A stretch of DNA of 64,000 nt from Allobaileyella intestinalis (GTDB taxonomy: Bacteria > Bacillota > Clostridia > Peptostreptococcales > Anaerovoracaceae), in assembly GCF_009695865.1 (NCBI RefSeq), contig NZ_VUNB01000003.1, positions 124,001 through 188,000 on the forward strand, read 5' to 3'. Below are positions 26,927 to 36,063 of the stretch, in pieces; positions within the stretch are counted from its first letter, which is position 1; every line of letters begins with the position of its first letter. The notes under the pieces are model-generated. The model had not been told where the DNA came from. It was given only the letters and a program-made list of their open reading frames with translations, and searched no databases. Made by a program: the position numbers and the translations under genes.

Positions 26927-26970
26927 CTATTAGATATTTATAGTTCTCGTAGCAATCATTTATTTAATAT

Positions 26971-27000
26971 TTGACTTTTACACTGGTTTTTCAGTATAAT
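26971..27000 (+). promoter_or_regulatory. Sigma-A promoter of rpmH
   Basis: TTGACT (26971-26976) and TATAAT (26995-27000) with an 18-base spacer. The 135-base leader to rpmH holds a GCAGCCAGGCTGC stem near 27050. Confidence 0.8.
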
Positions 27001-27135
27001 TACTCGATATTGCGCCTTTGAAATTAAGATGGCGTGAGTATTTTCTGCAGCCAGGCTGCAGTGCATGGAGCATTTGCTTCAGAAGTTAACTTTATTGTTT
27101 TATTATTTTACCCATAACGGGTAAGGAGGAATCAA

Positions 27136-27270
27136 ATGAAAAGAACTTATCAGCCTAAGAAGAGACAGAGAATGAAGGAGCACGGATTCAGAAAGAGAAT
27201 GGCAACTGTAAGTGGCCGTAAGGTGCTGAAGAGAAGAAGAGCAAGGGGCAGAAAGAAGCTGACTGCTTAG
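27136..27270 (+). CDS. rpmH: 50S ribosomal protein bL34
   Basis: A 44-residue, highly basic protein beginning [20 protein letters not shown] and ending [11 protein letters not shown]. It is diagnostic for bL34 and marks the origin region. AAGGAGGA lies five bases before the ATG. It is first in the rpmH-rnpA-yidD-yidC-jag cluster; the rnpA start follows 31 bases after its stop. Confidence 0.98.
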   Translation: MKRTYQPKKRQRMKEHGFRKRMATVSGRKVLKRRRARGRKKLTA

Positions 27271-27301
27271 TCACTATCCCCGTGTCTGATTGGATCTGTT
27301 T

Positions 27302-27643
27302 ATGCTCAGGAAAGATATTCTCAGGAATCAGAAGAATTTTAATCTGGTATACAAGAAGGGAAGCTCCAGGGGAAGCAGGTACGTTGTAGTTCTGTTCAGA
27401 AAGAACCACTTGAAATATACGAGAGTTGCATATGTTGCAAGCAAGAAGGTGGGAAATAGTGTTCAGAGAAACCGTGCCAGGAGACTCATGAGAGAAAGTT
27501 ACAGACTTATGAGTCCGAAACCGGGGGCTGGTTACGATATAATTTTTGTAGCCAGAAAGACTATCAATGGACGGAAGATGAAGGACGTTCAGAAATGTAT
27601 GTTCGGCGCACTGAATGGTGCCGGGCTTATTGATAGAAACTGA
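27302..27643 (+). CDS. rnpA: Ribonuclease P protein component
   Basis: Protein subunit of RNase P, which matures the 5' end of tRNA. The 113-residue protein has the RNR motif ([14 protein letters not shown]) near residue 60 and a basic central cleft. I choose the ATG at 27302 (MLRKDILRN); a TTG at 27290 is possible, but neither has a strong ribosome site, suggesting coupling with rpmH. It lies immediately upstream of yidD. Confidence 0.96.
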   Translation: MLRKDILRNQKNFNLVYKKGSSRGSRYVVVLFRKNHLKYTRVAYVASKKVGNSVQRNRARRLMRESYRLMSPKPGAGYDIIFVARKTINGRKMKDVQKCMFGALNGAGLIDRN

Positions 27644-27687
27644 TTTTGAATATCATCCATTTGCACATGATCGCAGAGGACAATAAG

Positions 27688-27918
27688 ATGAAACACATAA
27701 GTAATTTTCTTAAAAGTGTTTTAATTCTCATCGTCAGAGGATATCAGAAGTTTATCTCGCCAATGTTTCCACCTACCTGCAGATTCTATCCAACCTGCAG
27801 TGAGTACTTTATTCAGGCCGTTCAGAAGTACGGTCCTTTTAAAGGAAGCTGGCTTGGAATCAAGAGAATTCTTCGCTGTCATCCGGGCAACCCCGGCGGA
27901 TACGATCCTCTGAAATAA
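27688..27918 (+). CDS. yidD: Membrane protein insertion efficiency factor YidD
   Basis: A 76-residue basic membrane-associated protein. The three-cysteine signature [18 protein letters not shown] and the C-terminal [14 protein letters not shown] identify YidD, which helps YidC-dependent insertion. The start at 27688 has GAGGA nine bases upstream; the in-frame start at 27646 would add 14 unlike residues. It is between rnpA and yidC, as in most bacteria. Confidence 0.96.
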   Translation: MKHISNFLKSVLILIVRGYQKFISPMFPPTCRFYPTCSEYFIQAVQKYGPFKGSWLGIKRILRCHPGNPGGYDPLK

Positions 27919-27938
27919 AAACCAAATCGGGAGATGAA

Positions 27939-28700
27939 ATGAATTTTTTAGGAATAATCGCTAAGCCGCTTGGAATGCTGCTTACCCTTATCTACAGTCT
28001 TGTAGGAAACTATGGTATTTCACTGATCATTCTTACAGTTCTGGTTAAGTGCATCATGTATCCGCTTTATGTTAAGCAGATTAAGGCAACTGCAGGAATG
28101 GCTGCTGTTCAGCCTAAGATGCAGGAAATTCAGAAAAAGTATGCAAACGATCAGCAGAAGATGTCAGAGGAAATGCAGAAGCTTTACTCTGAGGAAGGCT
28201 TCAACCCAATGGGCGGATGTCTTCCGATGCTGATACAGTTCCCTATTATCATGGGCCTGTTCCAGCTTCTGAGAAATCCTATGCTGTACATGACAGATAA
28301 GCAGATGCTCTTTGCTATCCACGAACCTTTTCTGTGGATCAAAGACCTGGCTCAGCCGGACCTTTGGATTTTACCAATCCTGGCCGGCGTTTCCACCTAT
28401 TTTTCATTTTCAATGACATCTAAGCTCACTACAGACCAGGGCAACATGCAGACCCAGGCAATGCAGAAGGTTATGAAGTATTTCTTCCCTCTGACAATTC
28501 TCTGGATTGGAAGATCTTATCCAGCTGGTCTGGCTATTTACTGGGCAGGCGGTCAGTTCCTTCAGATTTTCTTCAATCTGAGAATGAATAAGATCCGCAG
28601 AGAGATGAATGAGAAAGCAGAACTGGAGAAAATGAGAGCCCGGGCCGAGAAAGAGCTTGAGAAAAAGAAAGCGGCAAGAATGAAAGGAAAAAAAAGGTAA
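27939..28700 (+). CDS. yidC: Membrane protein insertase YidC/Oxa1
   Basis: A 253-residue insertase with five membrane helices and a basic C-terminal tail (ELEKKKAARMKGKKR) that contacts the ribosome. The helix-1 LTVLVKCIMYPLYVKQ carries the positively charged residue of the hydrophilic groove, followed by the helical hairpin QPKMQEIQKKYANDQQKMSEEM. No lipobox signal is present, unlike Bacillus SpoIIIJ. Its stop abuts the jag ATG. Confidence 0.97.
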   Translation: MNFLGIIAKPLGMLLTLIYSLVGNYGISLIILTVLVKCIMYPLYVKQIKATAGMAAVQPKMQEIQKKYANDQQKMSEEMQKLYSEEGFNPMGGCLPMLIQFPIIMGLFQLLRNPMLYMTDKQMLFAIHEPFLWIKDLAQPDLWILPILAGVSTYFSFSMTSKLTTDQGNMQTQAMQKVMKYFFPLTILWIGRSYPAGLAIYWAGGQFLQIFFNLRMNKIRREMNEKAELEKMRARAEKELEKKKAARMKGKKR

Positions 28701-29594
28701 ATGAGATCTTCGGAGAAATGGGGTGTGGATGTTGATACGGCAGTCGACCTCGCGCTGAAGGAACTCAAGCTCACAAGAGATAAGGTAGATGTTGAGGTTC
28801 TGGAGGAAAGCTCCAGTGGTTTTCTCGGCATCGGATCAAAGCTTGCCAGAGTCAGAGTAACAGCCAAAGAGGATGTTGCCGCAAACAGCCGCAAGGAAAA
28901 GGCCAAATTCGACGATATTGATAAAATTCTGGCCGGTCTTCCTGAAAATCAGGAGATTTCCGTTCCTGACGAAATCAGAGAGGATTATGACAGGTTCGAA
29001 CAGGAAGAACTGGAGGATGCAAGAGCCAGCCAGTCTGCCAGAGAAGCTGCCAGCAGGAACAGGAAAGACAGCAAGAAAAAAAGCAGGAACAGAAGAAGAC
29101 AGAGCAGACCACAGGTTTCACTTATGTTCGACCTGTCTGATTTAGAGCCTGTAGAAGAACATCCTGTCAAAGACTTCTTGGAGGAAGTTGCTGATAAGAT
29201 GGGTATCGATTTGAATTTCAGCGTTAAGGTTGGAAAGAACTTTGTTCACGTTGATATTTCAGGCAAAGACACAGGTACTATCATCGGTAAAAGAGGACAG
29301 ACTCTGGATTCTATCCAGTACCTTGCCGGCCTTGTAGTCAATAAGGACAGCGACCAGTACATCAGAGTAGTGCTTGATGCTGAAAACTACAGAGCTAAGA
29401 GAGAACAGACCCTCATCGATCTTGCAAACAGACTTGCAGGTAAAGTTGAGAGGTCAAATCACAGCATTACGCTGGAGCCCATGAACCCTTATGAGCGTAA
29501 GGTTATTCACGCTACACTGCAGAACCATCCAAAGGTTCAGACCCGCAGTGAAGGCAAGGATCCTTACAGAAGGGTTATTATCGAAAGAAAATAG
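28701..29594 (+). CDS. jag: RNA-binding protein KhpB/Jag (Jag_N, KH, R3H)
   Basis: A 297-residue RNA-binding protein that acts with KhpA in cell elongation control in Firmicutes. It has an N-terminal Jag domain (KWGVDVDTAVDLALKEL... SSGFLGIGSKLARV), a charged linker rich in Arg/Lys/Ser (residues 95-140), a KH domain with GTIIGKRGQTLDSIQYL, and a C-terminal R3H domain (MNPYERKVIHATLQ). The ATG directly follows the yidC stop. A terminator follows. Confidence 0.95.
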   Translation: MRSSEKWGVDVDTAVDLALKELKLTRDKVDVEVLEESSSGFLGIGSKLARVRVTAKEDVAANSRKEKAKFDDIDKILAGLPENQEISVPDEIREDYDRFEQEELEDARASQSAREAASRNRKDSKKKSRNRRRQSRPQVSLMFDLSDLEPVEEHPVKDFLEEVADKMGIDLNFSVKVGKNFVHVDISGKDTGTIIGKRGQTLDSIQYLAGLVVNKDSDQYIRVVLDAENYRAKREQTLIDLANRLAGKVERSNHSITLEPMNPYERKVIHATLQNHPKVQTRSEGKDPYRRVIIERK

Positions 29595-29629
29595 CACATA
29601 TTTTCTTTACAAATATCATTAGCACTTTA

Positions 29630-29657
29630 ATGACTCGTCTCAGGATGAGTCATTTTT
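29630..29657 (+). terminator. Terminator of the rpmH-jag cluster
   Basis: ATGACTCGTC and GATGAGTCAT pair across a TCAG loop, followed by TTTTTCTT. Confidence 0.9.
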
Positions 29658-29717
29658 CTTATCTGTTTTGCTTCCCAAAACAAGTGATAATTTACTCTTA
29701 TATGGGTATTATTCGGT

Positions 29718-29746
29718 TTTTCATTTTCAAAAATGAAGAGTATAAT
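29718..29746 (+). promoter_or_regulatory. Possible promoter of mnmE
   Basis: TTTTCA (29718-29723) and TATAAT (29741-29746) with a 17-base spacer, 58 bases before the mnmE ATG. Confidence 0.4.
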
Positions 29747-29803
29747 TGTGGGACAAACAGAGTTAATATTAGTTTGAGTAACTGTAATTTATAAAGGATT
29801 TTT

Positions 29804-31219
29804 ATGTCGGAAACCATTGCTGCAATCTCCACACCACTGGGACAGGGAGGAATTGGAATAGTAAGAATCAGCGGTGACAGTGCGCTGGATATTATGAAGA
29901 AAATCTTCGTCGAGTGTCCTGAAGATCCGGAACCTCGTCACGTTTATTTTGGCCACGCTGCTGATCCGGATGATGTATCTGTTCATAATGGGAAAGACCC
30001 TCAGATCATTGATGAAGCAGTTTTTATCTATATGAAAGGACCTCACAGCTATACTTGCGAAGATGTGGTGGAAATCCAGGCCCACGGCGGACCCGTTAGC
30101 ATGAATATGATTCTCAAGGCCTCTCTGAAGGCAGGTGCCAGAATGGCTGAACCTGGTGAATTCACCAAGCTGGCCTTTCTCAACGGGCGGCTTGACCTTT
30201 CGCAGGCTGAAGCTGTAATGGACATCATAAGTTCAAGAACTGAGATTCCTCATATGGTAGCAGCAGGGCAACTTCAAGGTTCTGTGGGAAGAAGGGTCCG
30301 TTCTATCAGGAGTTCTATTCTGGATGTTCTTGCTCAGATGGCCGTTAATATCGATTTTCCCGATGAAGACATCGAAGAGTCGGAATACTCCGCACTGGCG
30401 GACGCTATTTTACATGAAAAAAAAGAAATACGCAGTTTGCTGGACAGCGCTCCGTCGGGGAGGATTATCAGGGAAGGAGTAAGGGTTGCCATTATTGGGA
30501 GTCCTAACGCCGGTAAATCCTCGCTGATGAACGGACTTCTGGGCAGCAACAGGGCAATCGTCACAGATGTTCCCGGCACAACCAGGGATACTATTGAGGA
30601 AACCGTTGATATTGGCGGCCTTCCAGTTGTGATTATTGATACGGCAGGTATCAGGGATACAAATGACCAGGTGGAGAAGATTGGCATTGACAGATCTATA
30701 GATGCAGTGAAAATGGCTGATATGGTTCTCTTTGTAGTTGACGGAAGCAGAAAACCAGATGAAGAGGATTTGTCCATTGCTGAACTTGTAAGAGAATCGG
30801 GGAAGAATGATAAGACCATAGTTATTCTGAACAAAATGGACAAGGGCTTTGTTTCTGATGGAGAAGAGATAAGTTCTGCTGCAGGAGCCGATACTGTTCT
30901 GGAAACCTCTCTTGTTCCGGGAGATGATCTTGATGCCAGCATTCAGCTGATCAGTGACAAGATGAAGGAGATGATTTTTTCCAACACTTCTCTTACTGGC
31001 GATCAGGTTTTCATTACAAACCAGAGGCAGAAGGACGCTCTGGAAAGAGCCTATGATGGTCTGGACCAAAGCGAGATTCTCATCAGATCGGGAGAAGCTC
31101 TGGAAGTATGTGAGCTTGAAGTCAGAAGAGGCTACGATGCTCTGGGAGAGGTGATAGGAGAGGAAACAGGAGACCAGATTCTGGATGCTGTTTTCTCAAG
31201 ATTCTGTCTTGGTAAATAA
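29804..31219 (+). CDS. mnmE: tRNA modification GTPase MnmE
   Basis: With MnmG it makes the cmnm5 or nm5 modification of U34 in some tRNAs. The 471-residue protein has the N-terminal THF-binding domain (ETIAAISTPLGQGGIGIVRISG), a G domain with GSPNAGKSSLMNGLLG, DVPGTTRDTIEE, DTAGI and NKMD, and the C-terminal CLGK that carries the catalytic Cys. The end of the protein is complete. mnmG follows by 81 bases. Confidence 0.98.
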   Translation: MSETIAAISTPLGQGGIGIVRISGDSALDIMKKIFVECPEDPEPRHVYFGHAADPDDVSVHNGKDPQIIDEAVFIYMKGPHSYTCEDVVEIQAHGGPVSMNMILKASLKAGARMAEPGEFTKLAFLNGRLDLSQAEAVMDIISSRTEIPHMVAAGQLQGSVGRRVRSIRSSILDVLAQMAVNIDFPDEDIEESEYSALADAILHEKKEIRSLLDSAPSGRIIREGVRVAIIGSPNAGKSSLMNGLLGSNRAIVTDVPGTTRDTIEETVDIGGLPVVIIDTAGIRDTNDQVEKIGIDRSIDAVKMADMVLFVVDGSRKPDEEDLSIAELVRESGKNDKTIVILNKMDKGFVSDGEEISSAAGADTVLETSLVPGDDLDASIQLISDKMKEMIFSNTSLTGDQVFITNQRQKDALERAYDGLDQSEILIRSGEALEVCELEVRRGYDALGEVIGEETGDQILDAVFSRFCLGK

Positions 31220-31300
31220 TTTAGTATTTTTGAATATTCTGTGCTGCTTTTCGCATTAATTGCTTTTAACCAGTACAGAATACTGAGTGTATATTGAAAT

Positions 31301-33238
31301 ATGAAGATAACAGATGATTTTACAAATTACTCGCTGATGGGGTCTTATGACACCATTGTTATAGGAGCAGGACATGCAGGATGTGAGGCAGGACTTATTT
31401 CGGCAAGAATGGGCATGAAGACCCTTCTTCTCTGCATGAATCTTGAGGCGGTGGCCATGATGCCATGCAATCCGTCTATTGGTGGAACTGGCAAGGGCCA
31501 TCTGGTTTGTGAGATTGATGCTCTTGGAGGCGAGATGGGAGTCAATATCGATAAGACTTTCATCCAGAGCAAGATGCTTAACACTTCAAAAGGCCCTGCA
31601 GTTCATTCTCTTAGAGCCCAGGCAGACAAGAACAAATACCACCTGGAGATGAAGAAGACCATTGAGAGAGAACCGAATCTTTATCTTAAGCAGGCTGAGG
31701 TTACCGATATTGTCTTCGACGGAAATAAAGCAGCCGGTGTAGTTACCAGAACAATGGCCTGGTATCAGTCTAAGACAGTAATCATTGCTACAGGTACTTT
31801 TCTGGGAGGAAAAATCTTTATTGGTGATTCCGCATATTCCGGGGGACCGTCAGGTCTTGCTTCATCAGATATTCTTTCACGAAATCTCTACGAAGAGGGT
31901 TTTGACCTCAGGAGATTCAAAACCGGAACACCGGCACGTATGCTGAGAAATTCCCTTGATTTTACAAAGATGAAAGTTCAGAAAGGGGACAGCACCATTG
32001 TTCCGTTTTCGTTCATGAACGAGGGAAAAGATATTGGACCTAACAAGGTGGACTGCTGGCTTTCCTATACCAATGAGGACACACACAAGATAATCCTGGA
32101 TAATATCCACAAAAGTGCCATGTATTCAGGAAACATAACAGGAGTAGGCCCCAGATACTGTCCATCTATAGAAGATAAGGTCTCCAGGTTCAGAGACAGA
32201 AAGAGACATCAGCTTTTTGTTGAGCCCGAAGGCCTGGATACTGATGAGATGTACATTCAGGGAATGTCCACCAGCCTTCCTGAAGATATACAGGAGGAGT
32301 TTTATCATACAATAGCTGGACTTGAAAAAGGAGAGATATCAAGGCCGGCATATGCTATTGAATACGACTGCGTAAATCCTCTGAGCCTCAAACCAAGCCT
32401 TGAGAGCAAGAAGTTCAGCAACTTGTTCTGTGCCGGACAGTTTAACGGAAGCTCCGGATATGAAGAGGCTGCTGCTCAAGGATTGATGGCTGGAATTAAC
32501 TCCGTGCGCAAGATAAAGAATCTTACGCCTCTGGTTCTCAGAAGAGACCAGGCATATATTGGTGTTCTTATTGACGATCTGGTTACCAAAGGAACAGATG
32601 AACCATACAGAATTCTAACTTCAAGGGCAGAGTACAGGCTTCTTCTCCGCCAGGACAATGCGGACAAGAGGCTAACTCCAATTGGATATGAATACGGCTC
32701 TGTCAGCCAGGAAAGATATGACAGGTTTCTCAGAAAACAGGAGAGAATCTCTGCTGAGTTGAAAAGGCTGAAACACAAGAAGGTGGAGATGAGCGTCCTG
32801 AGAGGTTTCCTTGAATCTATTGGAGCACCTGAATCCAAAGAAAATCAGACATTTTATGATTTGCTAAAGAGACCTGAAGTGAGATATGATTACCTTGAAA
32901 GCATCGATAGTGACAGGCCTGAACTGACAAGAAACGAAATCACGGAAATTGAGGTTGAAATAAAGTATTCGGGATATATTTCAAAGCAGCAGTCCAGCGT
33001 GAAGAAGATGCGCCAGCTTGAAAACAAATCTATCCCTGCAGACATAAACTATGATGACATAAGAGGGCTCAGGCTGGAGGCTGTTGAGAAGCTTAAAAGT
33101 ATTGAGCCAGATACTGTTGGAAGGGCCAGCAGAATTTCCGGAGTTAATCCGGCTGATATAAACGTGCTTCTGGTTTATCTGGAGAAGATGAACCGGCTTA
33201 ACAGGAGACAAAATCATGATCAATCAGAAGAAAATTGA
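31301..33238 (+). CDS. mnmG: tRNA uridine-5-carboxymethylaminomethyl synthesis enzyme MnmG
   Basis: FAD-dependent partner of MnmE, 645 residues. It has the dinucleotide-binding motif DTIVIGAGHAGCEAG at residue 17, the MnmG signature MPCNPSIGGTGKGHLVCEIDALGG, and the C-terminal helical domain. No convincing ribosome site precedes the ATG at 31301, and an in-frame ATG at 31337 is a possible alternative start. The gene overlaps the start of rsmG by 23 bases. Confidence 0.97.
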   Translation: MKITDDFTNYSLMGSYDTIVIGAGHAGCEAGLISARMGMKTLLLCMNLEAVAMMPCNPSIGGTGKGHLVCEIDALGGEMGVNIDKTFIQSKMLNTSKGPAVHSLRAQADKNKYHLEMKKTIEREPNLYLKQAEVTDIVFDGNKAAGVVTRTMAWYQSKTVIIATGTFLGGKIFIGDSAYSGGPSGLASSDILSRNLYEEGFDLRRFKTGTPARMLRNSLDFTKMKVQKGDSTIVPFSFMNEGKDIGPNKVDCWLSYTNEDTHKIILDNIHKSAMYSGNITGVGPRYCPSIEDKVSRFRDRKRHQLFVEPEGLDTDEMYIQGMSTSLPEDIQEEFYHTIAGLEKGEISRPAYAIEYDCVNPLSLKPSLESKKFSNLFCAGQFNGSSGYEEAAAQGLMAGINSVRKIKNLTPLVLRRDQAYIGVLIDDLVTKGTDEPYRILTSRAEYRLLLRQDNADKRLTPIGYEYGSVSQERYDRFLRKQERISAELKRLKHKKVEMSVLRGFLESIGAPESKENQTFYDLLKRPEVRYDYLESIDSDRPELTRNEITEIEVEIKYSGYISKQQSSVKKMRQLENKSIPADINYDDIRGLRLEAVEKLKSIEPDTVGRASRISGVNPADINVLLVYLEKMNRLNRRQNHDQSEEN

Positions 33239-34055
33239 CGAAGAACTTATGAAAGAAAAGTTCCGAACAGATGTTCTTGATAAAGACCTGTCTGAGTTTG
33301 AGATTGATTTTTCCATTCTTAATAAAAATGACAGCGAGGCCCGTATCAGATCCAAGGAGACTATTGATCAGCTCATTAACAGATATGGCAATGATTGTAC
33401 TGTCCGCATGTGTGCATATATGAATGCCATACTTGCTTGGAACGAGAGGTTGAATCTCACTGCGGTAGACAACAGAGATGATTTTCTTCAGAAGAATATA
33501 GTAGATTCCCTTTCTGTTAATGATGTGTATGAATTCACTTCCAGTACCAGGGTTCTGGATCTGGGGACAGGTGCAGGTCTCCCAGGTATTCCGCTGGCAA
33601 TCACCAATAAAAACTCACAGTTTGTCCTTGTGGATGCTGTGAGAAAGAAACTGGCTGTTGTGAATGAGATTGCAGAGGATTTATCCCTTTCTAATGTGGA
33701 AGTTATCCATGGAAGGGCTGAGGATCTGGCCAGAATGGATGAAATGAGGGAGTCCTTTGATCTTTGCGTGACCAGAGCCGTTGCTGCAGTCAATATTATT
33801 GCTGAGTGGTGTCTTCCTTTCGTTAAGACCGGCGGCCTTATGATCGCTTATAAAGGAGAAAAGGCAGAAGAAGAATGCCGGGCAGGGCAGAAGGCGGTGA
33901 AGATTCTCGGAGGTGAAATTGAGAAGATAATTCCAGTTCATTCAGATGATCCTTCCATGACCATGCACCAGCTGGTTTTAATCAGAAAAGTTAAGCCTTC
34001 ACCGGCAAAGTATCCGCGAAAGGCCGGTACTGCCAGAAAGACTCCTATCAGATAA
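33216..34055 (+). CDS. rsmG: 16S rRNA (guanine-N7) methyltransferase RsmG
   Basis: SAM-dependent enzyme that methylates G527 (E. coli numbering) in 16S rRNA. The 279-residue protein is about 40 residues longer than usual at the N-terminus (a charged helix through residue 40). The core has LNLTAVDNRDDF, motif I VLDLGTGAGLPGIPLAI, and VTRAVAAVNIIAEWCLPF. The start overlaps mnmG, indicating coupling. A basic C-terminal tail (KYPRKAGTARK) is present. Confidence 0.96.
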   Translation: MINQKKIDEELMKEKFRTDVLDKDLSEFEIDFSILNKNDSEARIRSKETIDQLINRYGNDCTVRMCAYMNAILAWNERLNLTAVDNRDDFLQKNIVDSLSVNDVYEFTSSTRVLDLGTGAGLPGIPLAITNKNSQFVLVDAVRKKLAVVNEIAEDLSLSNVEVIHGRAEDLARMDEMRESFDLCVTRAVAAVNIIAEWCLPFVKTGGLMIAYKGEKAEEECRAGQKAVKILGGEIEKIIPVHSDDPSMTMHQLVLIRKVKPSPAKYPRKAGTARKTPIR

Positions 34056-34106
34056 GTCTTTAATTTGATGTTGTAATTTTATTAATGCCATTTTGGTAAT
34101 TGATTT

Positions 34107-34148
34107 AAGTCATCTTCTTCATAACCAAATGCAGAAGGTGACTTTTTA
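34107..34148 (+). terminator. Terminator after rsmG
   Basis: AAGTCATCTTCT pairs with AGAAGGTGACTT (one wobble) and runs into TTTTTATTATT just before the first parS. Confidence 0.82.
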
Positions 34149-34152
34149 TTAT

Positions 34153-34168
34153 TGTTTCACGTGAAACA
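34153..34168. promoter_or_regulatory. parS site 1
   Basis: TGTTTCACGTGAAACA, an exact match to the conserved 16-base parS consensus bound by ParB. It lies upstream of parAB and near a TATAAT at 34192-34197, so ParB loading could also affect parA transcription. Confidence 0.97.
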
Positions 34169-34243
34169 TATTTTTTCGGGAAATATTCCTGTATAATAGT
34201 TAACTGTGACCGGAAGAAAATATGAGAGATGACCACACGACTG

Positions 34244-34273
34244 TTCAGAATGTTTCACGTGAAACATTCTGAA
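34244..34273. promoter_or_regulatory. parS site 2 inside a 30-base perfect palindrome
   Basis: The core at 34251-34266 is again an exact parS. Flanking TTCAGAA and TTCTGAA extend it to a perfect 30-base inverted repeat. It lies 71 bases before the parA ATG; a second TATAAT begins at 34300. Confidence 0.97.
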
Positions 34274-34336
34274 AAATGGAAAAGAAAGTGCGGTTGTTGT
34301 ATAATCAAACCCAGTCTCATTAACGGAGGAAATTAT

Positions 34337-35107
34337 ATGGCTAAAGCTATCGCTATCTTCAATCAAAAGGGAGGCGTGGGGAAAACCACCACTAACATAA
34401 ACCTCAGCGCCTGCCTGGCTATCAGTGGGAAAAAGGTTCTTGTTGTGGACATTGATCCCCAGGGAAATACAACCAGCGGAATTGGAATAACGAAGAGAAA
34501 TCTTGAATACTCTCTTTATGACGTTCTGATCAATGATGATTTTGACGTAAAAAAAGCGATACTGAAAACAAAGACAAAGAATTTAAGTATTCTTCCTGCC
34601 AGCGTAGATCTTTCAGGAGCTGAGATAGAACTGGTAAACATTGAAGGAAGGGAGAAGAGACTGAAAAAAGCAATCGATAAGCTGAGGGATGACTACGATT
34701 ATATTTTCATAGACTGTCCTCCTTCACTGGGACTGCTTACAATCAACTCCCTTACAGCTGTGGACAGCGTGCTCATACCAATTCAGTGCGAGTTCTATGC
34801 TCTGGAAGGTGTAAGCCAGCTGATGAACACCATTGAGCTGGTTAAGAAGAATATGAATCCGGAATTGAAAATTTCAGGAGTTATTCTCAGCATGTTCGAC
34901 GGACGAACAAACCTTTCTATTCAGGTGGTTAACGAAGTAAAGAAATATTTCGGACCTCTTGTATTCAGCACAGTCATTCCGAGAAACGTAAGGCTTGCAG
35001 AAGCACCGAGTTACGGAATGCCTGTAGTAAAATATGATCCAAGTTCCACAGGTGCCAGGGCATACAAACAGTTTGCAAAAGAGTTCCTGAAGAGAGAGGA
35101 GCAGTAA
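34337..35107 (+). CDS. parA: Chromosome-partitioning ATPase ParA/Soj
   Basis: Deviant-Walker ATPase of chromosome segregation and replication control, 256 residues. The ATPase motif is FNQKGGVGKTTTNINLSA (residues 8-25), followed by VVDIDPQGNTTSG and the A' region FIDCPPSLGLLT. I start at 34337 with GGAGGA eight bases upstream; a reading from 34229 would translate through parS. It overlaps parB by one base (TAATG). Confidence 0.98.
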   Translation: MAKAIAIFNQKGGVGKTTTNINLSACLAISGKKVLVVDIDPQGNTTSGIGITKRNLEYSLYDVLINDDFDVKKAILKTKTKNLSILPASVDLSGAEIELVNIEGREKRLKKAIDKLRDDYDYIFIDCPPSLGLLTINSLTAVDSVLIPIQCEFYALEGVSQLMNTIELVKKNMNPELKISGVILSMFDGRTNLSIQVVNEVKKYFGPLVFSTVIPRNVRLAEAPSYGMPVVKYDPSSTGARAYKQFAKEFLKREEQ

Positions 35108-36063
35108 TGGCTAAGAGAAAAGGCGGTCTGGGAAGAGGTCTGGATGCTCTTTTTGCAGATGCAGCTCCGGTAATTCCAGACCAGGCGGAAGAAGATCTGG
35201 AAGCGAGAATAGACAGCTTGTCGAGGCCTGCTGAAAAGCCTTCTGCAGCAGTTGCAAAGGAAAATGATTCCGATGAAGACAGAGTTCTTTATATTGACAT
35301 CGACGATATTAAGCCAAATCCATCTCAGCCGAGAAAGACTTTTGACAGAGAAAAACTGCAGGATCTAGCGGATTCTATTAAAGAAAACGGCGTTATTCAG
35401 CCTGTAGTAGTAAGAAGGAAAAACCAGTATTTCGAGCTTGTAGCCGGGGAGAGAAGATGGAGAGCGTCCAGGCTGGCAGGGCTTAAGCAGGTTCCATGTC
35501 TCATCAGAAATTTTGATGAGAAGCAGAACATGATTGTTGCAATAATTGAGAATATGCAGAGAGAGGATCTTGATCCTATTGAAGAAGCAGCAGGCTTAAG
35601 GGAGATGATCCATAAATTCGGTTTTACCCAGGCAGAGGTAAGTAAATCTGTGGGAAAAAGCCGTGCATATATTGCAAATTCAATGAGACTGCTGAAACTT
35701 CCTGACGAAATACAGAATATGATCAGTGAGGGCAAACTTTCTGCCGCCCATGGAAGAACCATAATAAATGTGGAAAACAAAGCCAGGCAGAAAGAAATAG
35801 CCAATAAGATCGTAAAAGACGGGCTGTCAGTAAGAGCAACTGAAAGGCTGGCTGAGAAGATAAAAGACGATGACAGGCCGGAAAGAAAGAAGCGTAAAAC
35901 ATCCAGACCGGTAGAAATCACAACCATTGAAGATGAACTTAGAACTTTAATGGGAACGAAGGTAAGAATAACCGGAACGGAGAAATCAGGAAAGATAGAG
36001 CTGGAATACTACAGCCTTGATGAGCTTAACAGGCTTATCGAATTAATGAGGAGCGTCAAATGA
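35107..36063 (+). CDS. parB: Chromosome-partitioning protein ParB/Spo0J
   Basis: CTP-dependent DNA clamp that loads at parS, 318 residues. N-terminus MAKRKGGLGRGLDALFAD interacts with ParA; the CTPase motifs are QPVVVRRKNQYFELVAGERRWRA-type (C motif GERRWRA) and the AIIENMQREDLDPIEEA region; a helix-turn-helix (TQAEVSKSVGKSRAYIANSMRL) reads parS; the C-terminal part dimerises. It overlaps the gdpP start by four bases. Confidence 0.98.
   Translation: MAKRKGGLGRGLDALFADAAPVIPDQAEEDLEARIDSLSRPAEKPSAAVAKENDSDEDRVLYIDIDDIKPNPSQPRKTFDREKLQDLADSIKENGVIQPVVVRRKNQYFELVAGERRWRASRLAGLKQVPCLIRNFDEKQNMIVAIIENMQREDLDPIEEAAGLREMIHKFGFTQAEVSKSVGKSRAYIANSMRLLKLPDEIQNMISEGKLSAAHGRTIINVENKARQKEIANKIVKDGLSVRATERLAEKIKDDDRPERKKRKTSRPVEITTIEDELRTLMGTKVRITGTEKSGKIELEYYSLDELNRLIELMRSVK

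Noticed and set aside
34229-34336. Longer ParA start at 34229
   Set aside because: It would translate through the second parS and 36 residues unlike ParA; the ATG at 34337 has a strong ribosome site and matches the family start.
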